Positions 12,479 through 22,968 are shown, counted from the stretch's first letter. The stretch: DNA of 64,000 nt from Thiobacillus sp. (GCF_030696885.1 NZ_JAUYRI010000009.1:115744-179743); one strand, 5' to 3'. Notes: a model not told the origin generated them from the sequence alone. A program made the numbers and translations.

Positions 12479-14371
12479 GTGAACAACCTGTCCAAGAATA
12501 TCGCTGTCTGGCTGATCATCGCCGTTGTCCTGATGACGGTATTCAACCAGTTCGGCGCGCAGCGCACCACGCAGACGCAGATGCCGTACTCGCAGTTCAT
12601 CGAGGAAGTGCGCCAGCAGCAGATCACCAAGGTGGTGATCGAGGGCAACGTGTTGAAGGGCGAGCGCACCGATGGCCAGCGCTTCACCAGTTACGCGCCG
12701 AGCGATCCCTGGATGGTGTCCGACCTGCTGAAGAACGGGGTCTCGGTCGAAGCCAAGCCGGAAGAACAGCCGTCCTTCCTGATGAGCCTGTTCATTTCCT
12801 GGTTCCCGATGCTGCTCTTGATCGGCGTGTGGATCTTTTTCATGCGCCAGATGCAGGGCGGCGGCCGCGGCGGCGCGTTCTCGTTCGGCAAGAGCAAGGC
12901 GCGCCTGCTGGACGAAAATGCCAACCCGGTGACCTTCGCCGACGTCGCCGGCTGCGACGAAGCCAAGGAAGACGTGGCCGAAGTGGTCGACTTCCTCAAG
13001 GATCCGACCAAATTCCAGAAGCTGGGCGGCCACATCCCGCGCGGCGTGCTGATGGTGGGCCCCCCGGGCACCGGCAAGACGCTGCTGGCGCGCTCGATCG
13101 CGGGCGAAGCCAAGGTGCCGTTCTACAGCATCTCCGGTTCGGACTTCGTCGAGATGTTCGTCGGCGTCGGTGCGGCGCGCGTGCGCGACATGTTCGAGCA
13201 GGCCAAGAAAAGCGCGCCCTGCATCATCTTTATCGATGAAATCGACGCAGTCGGCCGCCAGCGTGGTGCCGGCCTCGGCGGCGGCAACGACGAGCGCGAG
13301 CAGACGCTGAACCAGCTGCTGGTCGAAATGGACGGCTTCGAGGCAAGCACCGGGGTCATCGTGATCGCCGCGACCAACCGTCCCGACGTGCTCGACCCGG
13401 CGCTGCTGCGCCCGGGCCGTTTCGACCGCCAGGTGGTGGTGGGTCTGCCCGACATCCGCGGCCGCGAGCAGATCCTGCTGGTGCACATGCGCAAGGTGCC
13501 GCTGGCGCCCGACGTACGCGCAGACATTCTCGCGCGCGGCACCCCCGGCATGTCCGGCGCCGATCTCGCCAACCTGGTCAACGAGTCCGCGCTGTTTGCC
13601 GCGCGCGGCAACAAGCGCCTGGTCGATATGGACGACTTCGAGAAAGCCAAGGACAAGATCCTGATGGGCGCCGAGCGCAAGTCCATGGTGATTACGCCCG
13701 AGGACAAGAAAAAGACCGCGTATCACGAGTCGGGCCACGCGGTGATCGGCATGACGTTGCCGGGCTGCGACCCGGTACACAAGGTCACGGTGATTCCGCG
13801 CGGCCGTGCGCTGGGCGTGACAATGTCGCTGCCGGAGCTGGACCGCTTCAGCCTGTACAAGGACGAAATGCTGTCGCAGATCAGCATGCTGTTCGGTGGT
13901 CGAGTGGCCGAGGAGCTCTTCGTCGGCAGCATCTCGACCGGCGCGTCCAACGACTTCGAGCGCGCCACCAGCATCGCACGCGACATGGTGACTCGCTACG
14001 GCATGTCCGAGGCCCTGGGCCCGATGGTGTATGGCGAAAACGAGGGCGAAGTCTTCCTCGGCCGCTCGGTGACCACGCACAAGAACATGAGCGAGGCCAC
14101 GATGCAGAAAGTCGACGCCGAGATTCGCCGCATTCTGGACGAGCAGTACGCGGTGGCGAAGAAAATCCTCACCGAGAGCCGCGACAAGGTTGAGGCGATG
14201 ACCGCCGCCCTGCTGGAGTTCGAGACCATCGACGCCGACCAGATCGGCGACATCATGGCGGGGCGTCCGGCCCGTCCGCCGAAGCCGGCTGCCACGCCGC
14301 AACCGCCTGCGGGTGGCGGCGACAAGCCAAGCGCGCCGGCGCCGACTGTGCAGCCGGCCGAGGAAACCTGA
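12479..14371 (+). CDS. ftsH: ATP-dependent zinc metalloprotease FtsH
   Basis: FtsH is the membrane-anchored AAA+ protease that degrades misfolded membrane proteins and regulators. Two membrane segments (about 7-26 and 98-118) flank a periplasmic loop. The AAA domain has GPPGTGKT, Walker B IIFIDEID and the second region of homology [19 protein letters not shown]; the protease site is HESGH, with a third zinc ligand further on. The GTG at 12479 is preferred because GAGGAG (12468-12473) would overlap the alternative GTG at 12473. The 630-residue length is standard. The Pro/Ala-rich tail is variable in the family. Confidence 0.96.
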   Translation: MNNLSKNIAVWLIIAVVLMTVFNQFGAQRTTQTQMPYSQFIEEVRQQQITKVVIEGNVLKGERTDGQRFTSYAPSDPWMVSDLLKNGVSVEAKPEEQPSFLMSLFISWFPMLLLIGVWIFFMRQMQGGGRGGAFSFGKSKARLLDENANPVTFADVAGCDEAKEDVAEVVDFLKDPTKFQKLGGHIPRGVLMVGPPGTGKTLLARSIAGEAKVPFYSISGSDFVEMFVGVGAARVRDMFEQAKKSAPCIIFIDEIDAVGRQRGAGLGGGNDEREQTLNQLLVEMDGFEASTGVIVIAATNRPDVLDPALLRPGRFDRQVVVGLPDIRGREQILLVHMRKVPLAPDVRADILARGTPGMSGADLANLVNESALFAARGNKRLVDMDDFEKAKDKILMGAERKSMVITPEDKKKTAYHESGHAVIGMTLPGCDPVHKVTVIPRGRALGVTMSLPELDRFSLYKDEMLSQISMLFGGRVAEELFVGSISTGASNDFERATSIARDMVTRYGMSEALGPMVYGENEGEVFLGRSVTTHKNMSEATMQKVDAEIRRILDEQYAVAKKILTESRDKVEAMTAALLEFETIDADQIGDIMAGRPARPPKPAATPQPPAGGGDKPSAPAPTVQPAEET

Positions 14372-14399
14372 GCGTCGATCCGGTTCCACGCACTACAAT

Positions 14400-14425
14400 G
14401 GAGGGGCTTTGGCCCCTCCCTTTTT
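14400..14425 (+). terminator. Intrinsic terminator of ftsH abutting folP
   Basis: GGAGGGGC (14400-14407), loop TTTG, GCCCCTCC (14412-14419), then CTTTTT. The last T is immediately followed by the folP ATG. Confidence 0.8.
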
Positions 14426-15265
14426 ATGCCCGTTCTCCACGCCGGTTCGCACCGACTCTCTCTGGCCCGCCCCCTCGTGATGGGGATCGTCAATGTCACG
14501 CCCGATTCGTTTTCGGATGGTGGGCGTCTGGGCGATGTGCAGGCGGCCATCTACCATGCGCTCAAGCTGCAGGAAGCGGGGGCCGATATCCTTGACGTCG
14601 GTGGGGAATCCACCCGCCCGGGCGCGGCTGCCGTGCCGGCCGACGCGGAAATGCGGCGGGTGCTGCCGGTGATCGAATCCTTGGCGCGTCGCGGTTGTGT
14701 GGTGTCGATTGATACGATGAAACCCGAGGTGATGCGCGCGGCGCTGGCTGTTGGGGCGGCGATGGTCAACGACGTGATGGCGCTGCGCGCACCGGGCGCC
14801 GTGGCTGCGGTGGCCGAATCGGATGCAGCGGTGTGCCTGATGCACATGCAGGGCGCGCCGCGGACCATGCAGCAGGCACCGCACTATGCCGATGTGGTGG
14901 ACGAGGTCAGGCAGTTTTTGCAGGACCGCGTCACAGCCTGCGAAATAGCGGGCATCGATCGCGCACGGATGGTGATCGACCCCGGCTTTGGTTTTGGCAA
15001 GACGCTGGCGCACAATCTGGCCCTGCTGAGGCATCTGGACCGTCTGACGGAAATCGGCGTGCCCGTTCTGGCGGGGCTGTCGCGAAAATCGATGCTGGGC
15101 ACGCTCACCGGGCGGAGCGTGGAAGAACGTGAATTTGCCGGGGTGGCGGCACATCTGATGGCGGTGGCGCGCGGCGCGAAGATTCTGCGGGTGCACAATG
15201 TAGCGGCCATGCGCGATGCGCTGGTGATCTGGAATGCAGTGGAGGAACAACACGATGGGACGTAA
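14426..15265 (+). CDS. folP: Dihydropteroate synthase
   Basis: FolP condenses p-aminobenzoate with the pterin diphosphate in folate synthesis and is the sulfonamide target. The 279-residue TIM barrel shows [16 protein letters not shown] near the N-terminus, [40 protein letters not shown] and GLSRKSMLG. The ATG at 14426 directly follows the ftsH terminator and has no Shine-Dalgarno sequence except within that hairpin, yet an internal start would remove conserved residues. The end overlaps glmM by 11 bp. Confidence 0.95.
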   Translation: MPVLHAGSHRLSLARPLVMGIVNVTPDSFSDGGRLGDVQAAIYHALKLQEAGADILDVGGESTRPGAAAVPADAEMRRVLPVIESLARRGCVVSIDTMKPEVMRAALAVGAAMVNDVMALRAPGAVAAVAESDAAVCLMHMQGAPRTMQQAPHYADVVDEVRQFLQDRVTACEIAGIDRARMVIDPGFGFGKTLAHNLALLRHLDRLTEIGVPVLAGLSRKSMLGTLTGRSVEEREFAGVAAHLMAVARGAKILRVHNVAAMRDALVIWNAVEEQHDGT

Positions 15266-16619
15266 GTATTTTGGCACCGACGGCGTGCGCGGCAGGGTGG
15301 GCGAGTCGCCGATCACGCCCGAATTTGTCATGCATCTTGGCTATGCCGCAGGCCAGGTGCTGGTGGCCGACCGCGGCAGCCTGCCGCCCAACCAGCACCC
15401 GACCGTGCTGATCGGCAAGGACACCCGCATTTCCGGCTACATGCTGGAAGCCGCGCTGGAAGCGGGCCTCACCGCGGCCGGGGTGAACGTGCTGATGACC
15501 GGTCCGATGCCGACACCGGCGGTGGCCTACCTCACGCGTGCGCTGCGTCTGCAGGCCGGCGTGGTGATTTCGGCCTCGCACAATCCGTTCGAGGACAACG
15601 GCATCAAGTTCTTTTCCGCCAGTGGCGAAAAGCTGCCGGACAGCGTGGAAGAAGCGATCGAAGCGCGGCTCGATCATCCGATCGTGACCGTCGAGGCCCG
15701 CCAACTGGGGCGCGCCCGCCGCATCGAGGATGCCGCTGCGCGCTACATCGAATTCTGCAAGAGCACCTTCCCCAACAACCTCGACCTGCGCGGCATGCGT
15801 ATCGTGGTGGACTGCGCCAACGGCGCGACGTATCACATTGCGCCGCATGTGCTGCACGAGCTGGGAGCCGAGGTGGTCGCCATCGGCAATGAGCCGAACG
15901 GCTTCAACATCAACGACGAATGCGGCGCCACCTACACCGATGCCTTGTCGAAGGCGGTGCGCGCCCACCGCGCCGATCTGGGGATTTCGCTCGACGGCGA
16001 CGGCGACCGCCTGATGATGGCCGATGCCGCGGGCCGGATTTACGACGGCGACCAGCTGGTCTACGTCATCGCGCGCCACCGCATCCAGAGCGGCTACATG
16101 AAGGGCGGCGTGGTCGGCACACTGATGACCAATCTCGGCACCGAGCACGCGCTCGGGCGCATTCAGGTCCCGTTCGAGCGCGCCAAGGTGGGCGACCGCT
16201 ATGTGCTGGAGCGCCTGCATGCCAACGGCTGGGTGCTGGGCGGCGAGACCTCGGGCCATATTCTTTGTCTGGACAAGCACACCACCGGCGACGGCATTGT
16301 CTCCGCGCTGCAGGTGCTGCGCGCGGTCCGCGAGACGGGCGAGACGCTGGAAACCCTGACCGCCGATCTCGAAACCTATCCGCAGGTGATGATCAACGTG
16401 CGGGTGGCGAAGGGCTTCAAGCTGGATGCGGCGCCGGCGGTCGGGACGTCGGTTGCCGACGCGGAATCGGCCCTGAACGGCAGTGGGCGGGTCGTCCTGC
16501 GCGCATCCGGGACCGAGCCGCTGATCCGCGTGATGGTGGAGGGTCGGGATGCGGAACTGGTTCGCCATACGGCTGAAACAATAGCAGCGGTTGTCAGGAC
16601 TGCAGCTACGGGCGGGTGA
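15255..16619 (+). CDS. glmM: Phosphoglucosamine mutase
   Basis: GlmM interconverts glucosamine-6- and -1-phosphate on the way to UDP-GlcNAc for peptidoglycan and LPS. The ATG at 15255 has a good GGAGG site inside the end of folP and yields [13 protein letters not shown]. The phosphoserine loop is [13 protein letters not shown], the metal-binding loop DGDGDR, and the C-terminal phosphate-binding loop [15 protein letters not shown]. At 454 residues it is full length. Confidence 0.96.
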   Translation: MGRKYFGTDGVRGRVGESPITPEFVMHLGYAAGQVLVADRGSLPPNQHPTVLIGKDTRISGYMLEAALEAGLTAAGVNVLMTGPMPTPAVAYLTRALRLQAGVVISASHNPFEDNGIKFFSASGEKLPDSVEEAIEARLDHPIVTVEARQLGRARRIEDAAARYIEFCKSTFPNNLDLRGMRIVVDCANGATYHIAPHVLHELGAEVVAIGNEPNGFNINDECGATYTDALSKAVRAHRADLGISLDGDGDRLMMADAAGRIYDGDQLVYVIARHRIQSGYMKGGVVGTLMTNLGTEHALGRIQVPFERAKVGDRYVLERLHANGWVLGGETSGHILCLDKHTTGDGIVSALQVLRAVRETGETLETLTADLETYPQVMINVRVAKGFKLDAAPAVGTSVADAESALNGSGRVVLRASGTEPLIRVMVEGRDAELVRHTAETIAAVVRTAATGG

Positions 16620-16628
16620 TTTCCCGTC

Positions 16629-16662
16629 CTGAAATATATCTGTAATATTCGCCCGTTAGTAT
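16629..16662 (+). promoter_or_regulatory. PHO box and -10 element of the pst operon
   Basis: Two 7-bp direct repeats, CTGAAAT (16629-16635) and CTGTAAT (16640-16646), have the 11-bp period of a PhoB site. TAGTAT (16657-16662) lies 10 bp after the second repeat, where the -10 of a PhoB-activated promoter is expected, and no good -35 is present. This predicts induction of pstSCAB under phosphate limitation. Confidence 0.65.
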
Positions 16663-16707
16663 GGCGACGTCGCCCATGCGGCAATGTCACGACTACCGGA
16701 GATTTAC

Positions 16708-17727
16708 ATGCGTACATTCAACAAACTGGTTCAAGCCGCTGCTGCTGCGGTCCTGGGCCTGGCTTACTCGGCTGGTGCACTGGCCGCCGACATCACGGGC
16801 GCGGGCGCAACCTTCCCCTATGCCATCTACACCAAGTGGGCCGAGGCCTATCAGTCCGAGACCGGCAACAAGGTCAATTACCAGGGCATCGGCTCCTCGG
16901 GCGGCGTCAAGCAGATCCGCGCCAAGACCGTTGATTTCGCTGGCTCCGATGCGCCCGTGAAGGACAGCATCCTGGACGCTGCGGGTCTGATCCAGGTCCC
17001 CGTCGTGATGGGTGGCGTCACCATCGTCGTCAACGTTCCCGGCATTGCGTCGGGCGCGCTGAAGCTGGATGGCGTGACTGCCGCCAATATCTTTCGCGGT
17101 GCCATCACCAAGTGGAATGACCCGGCCATTGCCAAGCTGAACCCGGGCATTAAGCTGCCGGACATGGCCATCACCGTGTCGCATCGTTCGGATGGTTCTG
17201 GCACCACCTATGTATTCACCCACTATCTGGCCAAACAGTCGGCAGACTTCAAGCGCGAGGTCGGTGCTGGTAATACGGTGAACTGGCCGCGTAACGCGGT
17301 CGGTGGCAAGGGCAATCCGGGCGTCGCCGCCAATGTGCAGAAAATCCGCGGCTCGATCGGCTATGTGGACATCGCCGATGCCATGCAGAACAAGATGATC
17401 TTTGTAGCGCTGAAGAACCGCGCCGGCAATTACATCGTGCCGAGCCAGCAGGCTGTTGCCGATGCCGCTGCCAACGCCGACTTCAAGGTCAAGGGCATGG
17501 CCCCCGATCTGCTCGATCAGACGCACAAGAACGCCTGGCCCATTACCAGTGCCACTTATATCCTTGTGTATGAGAAAGGCGGCAATGCGGCGAAGCAGAA
17601 GAGTGTGGTCGACTTCTTTACCTGGTCGCTGAACAAAGGCCAGAAAATGGCCGCCGATCTCGGCTTCGTGGCGTTGCCGCCCAATGTCGCGAAGATGGTC
17701 GAAGCAGAGATGAAAAAAATCAGATAA
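16708..17727 (+). CDS. pstS: Phosphate ABC transporter, periplasmic phosphate-binding protein
   Basis: PstS captures orthophosphate in the periplasm. The ATG at 16708, with GGAG just upstream, gives a signal peptide ending in GALA-AD. The mature part starts ITGAGATFPYAIYTKWAEAY and contains the phosphate-binding stretches GSSGGVKQI, DFAGSDAP and SHRSDGSGTTYVFTHYL. The 339-residue length is normal. It leads a pstSCAB operon; phoU, often last, is missing here. Confidence 0.96.
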   Translation: MRTFNKLVQAAAAAVLGLAYSAGALAADITGAGATFPYAIYTKWAEAYQSETGNKVNYQGIGSSGGVKQIRAKTVDFAGSDAPVKDSILDAAGLIQVPVVMGGVTIVVNVPGIASGALKLDGVTAANIFRGAITKWNDPAIAKLNPGIKLPDMAITVSHRSDGSGTTYVFTHYLAKQSADFKREVGAGNTVNWPRNAVGGKGNPGVAANVQKIRGSIGYVDIADAMQNKMIFVALKNRAGNYIVPSQQAVADAAANADFKVKGMAPDLLDQTHKNAWPITSATYILVYEKGGNAAKQKSVVDFFTWSLNKGQKMAADLGFVALPPNVAKMVEAEMKKIR

Positions 17728-17750
17728 GTCTGCTGAGTTGAATGACGGAT

Positions 17751-17780
17751 GCCGGGACGGCCCAGCCGCCCCGGCTTTCT
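17751..17780 (+). terminator. Hairpin between pstS and pstC
   Basis: GCCGGG-A-CGGC (17751-17761) pairs with GCCG-C-CCCGGC (17765-17775), followed by TTTCT. It may stabilise pstS mRNA or partly terminate, giving more binding protein than permease. Confidence 0.5.
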
Positions 17781-17845
17781 ACGAAAGCGCCTGCCCCAGC
17801 GGCGGGTGTTCCCGCAGACACTATTGAACCGATAGGCACCCCACC

Positions 17846-18826
17846 GTGAGTGAGACCAGCGTAAGCGCCGCCGGAATTGATCTGCATGCCAGGCAGGTTC
17901 GCAAGTTTCGCCTGCAGGACAGGTTTTTTCATCATTCCACCCAGCTGTTTGCCTTCGTCGTACTGGCGGCACTGGCAGGCATCCTGGTGTCGCTCACGAT
18001 CGAAGCCTGGCCCAGCCTCGAGGCATTTGGCCCGTCCTTTCTGTGGACCAATATCTGGAGCGTGCCTGACGACGAATACGGTGCGCTGGCCGCCATTTAC
18101 GGCACGGTCGTGACGTCCGTGCTGGCACTCCTGATTGCGGTGCCGATCAGTTTCGGGATTGCGCTGTTCCTGACCGAAACCTGCCCGGTGTGGCTGCGTC
18201 GGCCGCTGGGAACCGCAATCGAACTGCTGGCGGGCATCCCGTCGATTGTGTACGGTATCTGGGGCCTGTTCGTTTTTGCGCCGCTGTTTGCCGACCATAT
18301 CCAGCCCCCGCTGCAGGCGCTGCTGGGCGATGTGCCGGTGATCGGCAGCTGGTTCTCCGGCCCGCCCATCGGCGTGGGCATCCTGACTGCCAGCATCGTG
18401 CTGTCGCTGATGGTGATTCCCTTCGTCGCCTCGGTCATGCGCGACGTGTTCGAAACCGTGCCGCACGTGCTGAAGGAATCGGCCTATGGCATGGGCTGCA
18501 CCACCTGGGAGGTGATGCGCAACATCGTGCTGCCCTACACCCGCGTCGGCGTCATCGGCGGCATCATGCTGGGGCTGGGTCGCGCGCTGGGCGAGACCAT
18601 GGCAGTCACCTTCGTCATCGGCAACGCCAACCGCATCAACGGCAGCCTGTTTGCACCCGGGACTTCGATTGCCTCCACGCTCGCGAACGAGTTCGGCGAG
18701 GCTGATCCCGGCCTGCATATCGCCTCGCTGTTTGCGCTGGGCCTGGTGCTGTTCATCATCACCTTTGTCGTGCTGGCGATTTCGCGCTGGCTGATCAGCC
18801 GCAGCATGGGCCGTGAGGGCTTGTAA
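17846..18826 (+). CDS. pstC: Phosphate ABC transporter, permease PstC
   Basis: PstC is one of the two inner-membrane permease subunits for phosphate. The 326-residue protein has about six membrane segments and the ABC-permease coupling motif ([41 protein letters not shown]). The GTG at 17846 is used; its stop directly precedes the pstA ATG, implying coupled translation. Confidence 0.93.
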   Translation: MSETSVSAAGIDLHARQVRKFRLQDRFFHHSTQLFAFVVLAALAGILVSLTIEAWPSLEAFGPSFLWTNIWSVPDDEYGALAAIYGTVVTSVLALLIAVPISFGIALFLTETCPVWLRRPLGTAIELLAGIPSIVYGIWGLFVFAPLFADHIQPPLQALLGDVPVIGSWFSGPPIGVGILTASIVLSLMVIPFVASVMRDVFETVPHVLKESAYGMGCTTWEVMRNIVLPYTRVGVIGGIMLGLGRALGETMAVTFVIGNANRINGSLFAPGTSIASTLANEFGEADPGLHIASLFALGLVLFIITFVVLAISRWLISRSMGREGL

Positions 18827-19675
18827 ATGATGATGAGCCTGTACACCCGCCGCATCTGGGTCAACCGCATCGGCATCACGCTGTCCATGCTCGCGATGAG
18901 CCTGGGCCTGATCGCGCTGATGTGGATTCTATGGACGCTGTTTTCCAAGGGCTTTGCCGCGCTGAGCTGGGATCTGTTTACCCAGGACACCCCGGCGCCC
19001 GGCTCCGAAGGTGGCGGCCTGCGCAATGCCATCGTCGGCAGCGGCCTCATCCTGCTGTTTTCCATGCTGATCGCGACGCCGGTCGGCATTCTCGCCGGCA
19101 TCTACCTGGCGGAATACGGACGCGTTTCGAAATTCGCGGCGCTCACCCGCTTCATGACCGACATCATGCTGTCGGCGCCGTCCATCGTCATCGGCCTGTT
19201 CGTCTATGCGCTGTTCGTGGCGACCACCGGTGGGTTTTCCGGCTGGGCCGGCTCGCTGGCGCTGGCGCTGATCGCGATTCCGGTGGTGGTGCGCACCACC
19301 GAGAACATGCTGAAGCTGGTGCCGACGAGTCTGCGTGAAGCGGCCTTTGCCGTGGGCGCGCCGCGTTGGCAGGTGTCGCTCAAGGTGACGCTGCGCGCGG
19401 TCAAGTCGGGCGTGGTGACCGGCGTGCTGCTGGCGATGGCGCGCATCACCGGCGAGACCGCGCCCTTGTTGTTCACCGCGCTGAACAACCAGTTTTTCAG
19501 CACCAACATGGCGGAACCGATGGGCAACCTGCCGGTGGTGATCTACCAGTTTGCGTTGAGCCCGTACGAAAACTGGGTGAACCTGGCCTGGGGCGGTGCG
19601 TTGTTGATCGCTTTTCTGGTACTGGCAGTCAACATCGTTGTGCGCGTCGCGTTCCGCAACAAAGACAAACGTTAA
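18827..19675 (+). CDS. pstA: Phosphate ABC transporter, permease PstA
   Basis: PstA pairs with PstC to form the channel. It has 282 residues, six predicted membrane segments and the EAA-type loop REAAFAVGAPRWQVSLKVTLRAVKSGVVTGVLLAMARITGETAP. Three ATGs in a row (18827, 18830, 18833) are possible starts; the first immediately follows the pstC stop. Confidence 0.93.
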   Translation: MMMSLYTRRIWVNRIGITLSMLAMSLGLIALMWILWTLFSKGFAALSWDLFTQDTPAPGSEGGGLRNAIVGSGLILLFSMLIATPVGILAGIYLAEYGRVSKFAALTRFMTDIMLSAPSIVIGLFVYALFVATTGGFSGWAGSLALALIAIPVVVRTTENMLKLVPTSLREAAFAVGAPRWQVSLKVTLRAVKSGVVTGVLLAMARITGETAPLLFTALNNQFFSTNMAEPMGNLPVVIYQFALSPYENWVNLAWGGALLIAFLVLAVNIVVRVAFRNKDKR

Positions 19676-19693
19676 TTTCATCGGAGCTACGCT

Positions 19694-20491
19694 GTGCCCA
19701 ATCAAACCACGCCCGATCAAGCCGCTTCCGCCGCCGAAAATACGGCCCTGCAGGTCCGCAACCTGGATTTCTTCTATGGCGACTTCAAGGGCCTCGACAA
19801 CGTCAGTCTGGACATCGCCCAGAAGAAGGTGACCGCTTTCATCGGTCCGTCCGGATGCGGCAAATCCACGCTGTTGCGGACTTTCAACCGCATGTATGAC
19901 CTGTACCCGGGGCAGCGCGCCGAAGGCCAGATCCTGTTCCACGGCAAGAACCTGCTCGACAAAAGCCAGGACGTGAATCTGGTGCGCGCCAAGATCGGCA
20001 TGGTGTTCCAGAAGCCGACCCCGTTTCCGATGACGATCTACGAGAACATCGCCTTCGGCGTACGCCTGTACGAGCGCATGTCGCGCAGCGCGATGGACGA
20101 TCGCGTGGAATGGGCGCTGAAGAAGGCCGCTTTGTGGGGCGAGGTGAAAGACAAGCTGCAGCAGAGTGGCCTGTCGCTTTCCGGTGGCCAGCAGCAGCGC
20201 CTGTGCATCGCGCGCGCGGTTGCGGTCAAGCCCGAAATCGTGCTGCTGGACGAGCCGACCTCGGCGCTGGACCCGATTTCCACCGCCAAGATCGAAGAAC
20301 TCATCAACGAACTGAAAAGTGACTACACCATCGCCATCGTCACCCACAACATGCAGCAGGCGGCCCGGATTTCAGATTACACGGCCTTTATGTACCTGGG
20401 CGAGCTGATCGAATTCAACGAGACCGCCACCATTTTCATGCGACCTGAAAAGAAGCAGACCGAGGACTATATTACCGGCCGTTTCGGCTGA
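19694..20491 (+). CDS. pstB: Phosphate ABC transporter, ATP-binding protein
   Basis: PstB powers phosphate import. All ABC ATPase motifs are present: Walker [10 protein letters not shown], the Q loop, signature LSGGQQQR, Walker [12 protein letters not shown] and the switch histidine in IVTHNMQQA. It has 265 residues from the GTG at 19694. It ends the operon; tpiA has its own promoter 29 bp downstream. Confidence 0.95.
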   Translation: MPNQTTPDQAASAAENTALQVRNLDFFYGDFKGLDNVSLDIAQKKVTAFIGPSGCGKSTLLRTFNRMYDLYPGQRAEGQILFHGKNLLDKSQDVNLVRAKIGMVFQKPTPFPMTIYENIAFGVRLYERMSRSAMDDRVEWALKKAALWGEVKDKLQQSGLSLSGGQQQRLCIARAVAVKPEIVLLDEPTSALDPISTAKIEELINELKSDYTIAIVTHNMQQAARISDYTAFMYLGELIEFNETATIFMRPEKKQTEDYITGRFG

Positions 20492-20519
20492 TCGATTGCC
20501 CCTGGCAGCGCGCTCGCGG

Positions 20520-20548
20520 TTGACCCGCGGGCGCGTTGCGCTTACCAT
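20520..20548 (+). promoter_or_regulatory. Sigma-70-type promoter of tpiA-secG
   Basis: TTGACC (20520-20525), a 17-bp spacer and TACCAT (20543-20548), 28 bp before the tpiA start. The -35 lies inside a GC-rich inverted repeat (GCGCTCGCGG/CCGCGGGCGC) that may also end pstB transcripts. Confidence 0.5.
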
Positions 20549-20575
20549 CGCGCACTTTTGTTTGGCAGACCTCCC

Positions 20576-21325
20576 ATGCGCAAGAAACTCGTAGCCGGTA
20601 ACTGGAAAATGCACGGCAGCCTGGCAGAAAATGCCGCGCTGCTGGACGCAATCAAGCCCGCCCTGGCGGGGATCGATGCCGTGGTGTGTGTGCCGTTTCC
20701 CTATCTGGCGCAGGCACAGGCAAGCTTGACGGGGTCGTCCATTGCCTGGGGTGCGCAGAACGTGTCCGAACAGGCCAAGGGTGCGTTCACCGGCGAAGTG
20801 TCGACCGGCATGCTGCTCGATTTCGGTTGCAAGTACGTGATCGTCGGCCATTCCGAGCGGCGCAGCCTGTATGGCGAATCCGACGCGCTGGTGGCGAAGA
20901 AATACATGGCCGCGCAAGCCGCCGGCCTCACCCCCATTCTGTGCGTGGGTGAATCGCTGGACGAGCGTGAGTCGGGCGTGACCGAGGCGGTCGTTGCGCG
21001 ACAGCTCGATGCGGTGATCCAGACCGCCGGCGTCGCCTCGTTGGCGAAAGCCGTGGTGGCCTACGAACCCGTGTGGGCGATCGGCACCGGCAAGACCGCC
21101 AGCCCGGAGCAGGCACAGGCGGTGCATGCCTTCATCCGCGGCAAGATTGCGGCGCTCGACGCGGGCGTGGCAGACGGGCTGGTGATCCAGTACGGGGGTA
21201 GCGTAAAAGCCGCGAATGCGGCAGAATTGATGGCTCAGCCCGATATCGATGGCGGCCTGATTGGCGGCGCTTCCCTGGTCGCTGACGACTTCATCGCGAT
21301 TTGCCGGGCAGCTGCTGCCAACTAA
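20576..21325 (+). CDS. tpiA: Triose-phosphate isomerase
   Basis: TpiA interconverts dihydroxyacetone phosphate and glyceraldehyde-3-phosphate in glycolysis and the Calvin cycle. The ATG at 20576 gives the usual [14 protein letters not shown]. The catalytic residues are seen: lysine in NWKM, histidine in IVGHSERR and glutamate in [12 protein letters not shown]; the phosphate-binding QYGGSVK is near the end. It has 249 residues, full length. Confidence 0.97.
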   Translation: MRKKLVAGNWKMHGSLAENAALLDAIKPALAGIDAVVCVPFPYLAQAQASLTGSSIAWGAQNVSEQAKGAFTGEVSTGMLLDFGCKYVIVGHSERRSLYGESDALVAKKYMAAQAAGLTPILCVGESLDERESGVTEAVVARQLDAVIQTAGVASLAKAVVAYEPVWAIGTGKTASPEQAQAVHAFIRGKIAALDAGVADGLVIQYGGSVKAANAAELMAQPDIDGGLIGGASLVADDFIAICRAAAAN

Positions 21326-21334
21326 GAGTTAAAC

Positions 21335-21688
21335 ATGGAAACACTGGTCTGGATCCTTCACATTATCGTTGCCGTCGTGGTCATCGTGCTGGTGCTGCTG
21401 CAGCATGGCAAGGGTGCGGACATGGGCGCGGCATTCGGCAGCGGCTCGTCGGGCAGCCTGTTCGGTGCCACCGGTTCGGCCAACTTCCTCAGCCGCAGCA
21501 CCGCCGTCATGGCAACCGTGTTCTTTCTGACCAGCCTGGTCCTGGCTTATTACGGACTGCAGCAAAAGAAACCCGCAGCCAGCGTACTGGACCGGACCGG
21601 CGTGCCGACGACCATCCAGCCCGTCGCGCCTGCAGCGCCCGCAACGGCACCGGAGGGCGGCTCCAGGGCAGCAGACATCCCGCAGTAA
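21335..21688 (+). CDS. secG: Protein translocase subunit SecG
   Basis: SecG is the small accessory subunit of the SecYEG channel. The 117-residue protein has two membrane helices (about 3-22 and 50-72) separated by the conserved glycine-rich stretch [28 protein letters not shown]. The Ala/Pro-rich tail is variable. tpiA-secG-tRNA-Leu-nuo is a common betaproteobacterial order. Confidence 0.95.
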   Translation: METLVWILHIIVAVVVIVLVLLQHGKGADMGAAFGSGSSGSLFGATGSANFLSRSTAVMATVFFLTSLVLAYYGLQQKKPAASVLDRTGVPTTIQPVAPAAPATAPEGGSRAADIPQ

Positions 21689-21696
21689 AAACCTCA

Positions 21697-21741
21697 GCCG
21701 GACGCGCTCGCGTCCGGCACATTGGAAGGGCGAAAGCCCTT
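21697..21741 (+). other. Two hairpins between secG and tRNA-Leu
   Basis: GCCGGACGC/GCGTCCGGC (21697-21718) and AAGGGC-GAAA-GCCCTT (21726-21741, with a GNRA loop). Neither has a T-run. They may mark processing of the secG mRNA from the tRNA precursor. Confidence 0.4.
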
Positions 21742-21743
21742 TG

Positions 21744-21828
21744 GCCGACGTGGTGGAATTGGTAGACACGCTATCTTGAGGGGGTAGTGACCTAGGTCGT
21801 GCGAGTTCGAGTCTCGCCGTCGGCACCA
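21744..21828 (+). tRNA. tRNA-Leu (anticodon GAG)
   Basis: An 85-nt gene with acceptor stem GCCGACG/CGTCGGC and encoded CCA. The D arm is GTGGAATTGGTAGACAC; the anticodon stem CTATC/GGTAG encloses the loop TTGAGGG, giving GAG. It has a class II variable arm (TGACCTAGGTCGT) and a GTTCGAG T loop. It lies directly upstream of the nuo promoter. Confidence 0.96.
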
Positions 21829-21908
21829 TCAAATTTCCTGATTTGTTCATTAGCGCAGGCTATCGAATAAGCTTTTGATTATAAAGACAAAAGTACCAAT
21901 TTTTCGGC

Positions 21909-21938
21909 TTGACAGTCGGCGCGTCAGACTAATACACT
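21909..21938 (+). promoter_or_regulatory. Sigma-70-type promoter of the nuo operon
   Basis: Perfect TTGACA (21909-21914), an 18-bp spacer and TACACT (21933-21938), about 45 bp before the nuoA start. The surrounding 80 bp are AT-rich compared with the rest of the window. Confidence 0.6.
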
Positions 21939-21986
21939 CGGGTCATAATTATTCAATAGCCTAACAGGCATATTCGGAGGAACCCG

Positions 21987-22343
21987 GTGCTGGAGAATTA
22001 CCTCCCCATTCTGTTGTTTATCCTGGTTGGCCTGGCCTTTGGCATCGGTCCCATCATCGCGGGCAGCCTGCTGGCACCCAACCGCCCCGACAGCGAAAAA
22101 CTCTCTCCCTACGAATGCGGCTTCGAAGCCTTCGAAGACGCGCGCATGAAATTCGACGTGCGCTACTACCTCGTCGCCATCCTGTTCATCCTGTTCGATC
22201 TGGAAATCGCCTTCCTTTTCCCGTGGGCGATCGTGCTGGAGGAAATCGGCATGCCTGGCTTCATCGCGATGATGGTTTTCCTTGGCATTCTGGTCGTCGG
22301 TTTCATCTACGAGTGGATGAAGGGAGCCTTGGAATGGGAGTAA
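21987..22343 (+). CDS. nuoA: NADH-quinone oxidoreductase subunit A
   Basis: NuoA is a membrane subunit of complex I, with three helices in 118 residues and the conserved loop [36 protein letters not shown]. The GTG at 21987 follows GGAGG by 6 bp. It is first in nuoA-N; a 142-bp gap to nuoB is unusual for this operon. Confidence 0.96.
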   Translation: MLENYLPILLFILVGLAFGIGPIIAGSLLAPNRPDSEKLSPYECGFEAFEDARMKFDVRYYLVAILFILFDLEIAFLFPWAIVLEEIGMPGFIAMMVFLGILVVGFIYEWMKGALEWE

Positions 22344-22485
22344 GGCTTTTGAGCCGTTGGGCGAGGGGCCCCGCGCCAGCGGGGATCGACCCGGCGAAGA
22401 GGCCTGCCCGCGACGCGCAGGAAGCGGGCATGTTGACGACGCTTGCAGAGCGGGCGTGGGTGACAAGTTGGGCGAAGGAGGCCGA
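22344..22485 (+). other. Long nuoA-nuoB spacer with hairpin
   Basis: 142 bp of GC-rich sequence with no recognisable gene. It contains CCCCGC-GCCA-GCGGGG (22369-22384) and a second loose inverted repeat (GCCTGCCCGC with GCGGGC, near 22403-22430). It is open in frame with nuoB, but the encoded residues are unlike NuoB. Confidence 0.5.
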
Positions 22486-22962
22486 ATGAGCATCGAAGGC
22501 GTCCTCGAGCAGGGCTTCGTCACCACCAAGGCCGACCAGCTCATCAACTACATGCGCACCGGCTCGATGTGGCCAATGACCTTCGGCCTGGCGTGTTGCG
22601 CGGTGGAAATGATGCAGGCCGGCGCCTCGCGCTACGACCTCGACCGCTTCGGCATCGTGTTTCGCCCCAGCCCGCGGCAGTCCGACGTGATGATCGTTGC
22701 CGGCACGCTGTGCAACAAGATGGCGCCGGCACTGCGCAAGGTCTACGACCAGATGGCCGAGCCACGCTGGGTGATCTCGATGGGCTCGTGCGCCAACGGC
22801 GGCGGCTATTACCATTACTCGTACTCGGTGGTGCGCGGCTGCGATCGCATCGTGCCGGTCGACATCTACGTCCCCGGGTGTCCGCCCACCGCGGAAGCGC
22901 TGCTGTTCGGCATCATCCAGTTGCAGAACAAGATCCGCCGCACCAATACCATCGCCCGCTGA
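22486..22962 (+). CDS. nuoB: NADH-quinone oxidoreductase subunit B
   Basis: NuoB carries the terminal 4Fe-4S cluster N2 next to the quinone site. The 158-residue product shows the ligands in [20 protein letters not shown] and [12 protein letters not shown]. The ATG at 22486 is chosen because GAAGGAGG lies just upstream and the product then begins like known NuoB proteins ([14 protein letters not shown]). Confidence 0.97.
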   Translation: MSIEGVLEQGFVTTKADQLINYMRTGSMWPMTFGLACCAVEMMQAGASRYDLDRFGIVFRPSPRQSDVMIVAGTLCNKMAPALRKVYDQMAEPRWVISMGSCANGGGYYHYSYSVVRGCDRIVPVDIYVPGCPPTAEALLFGIIQLQNKIRRTNTIAR

Positions 22963-22968
22963 CCGCCC

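Noticed and set aside
12113..14389. Long minus-strand open frame opposite ftsH
   Set aside because: ftsH is certain on the plus strand; the antisense translation has no recognisable domain and typical shadow composition.
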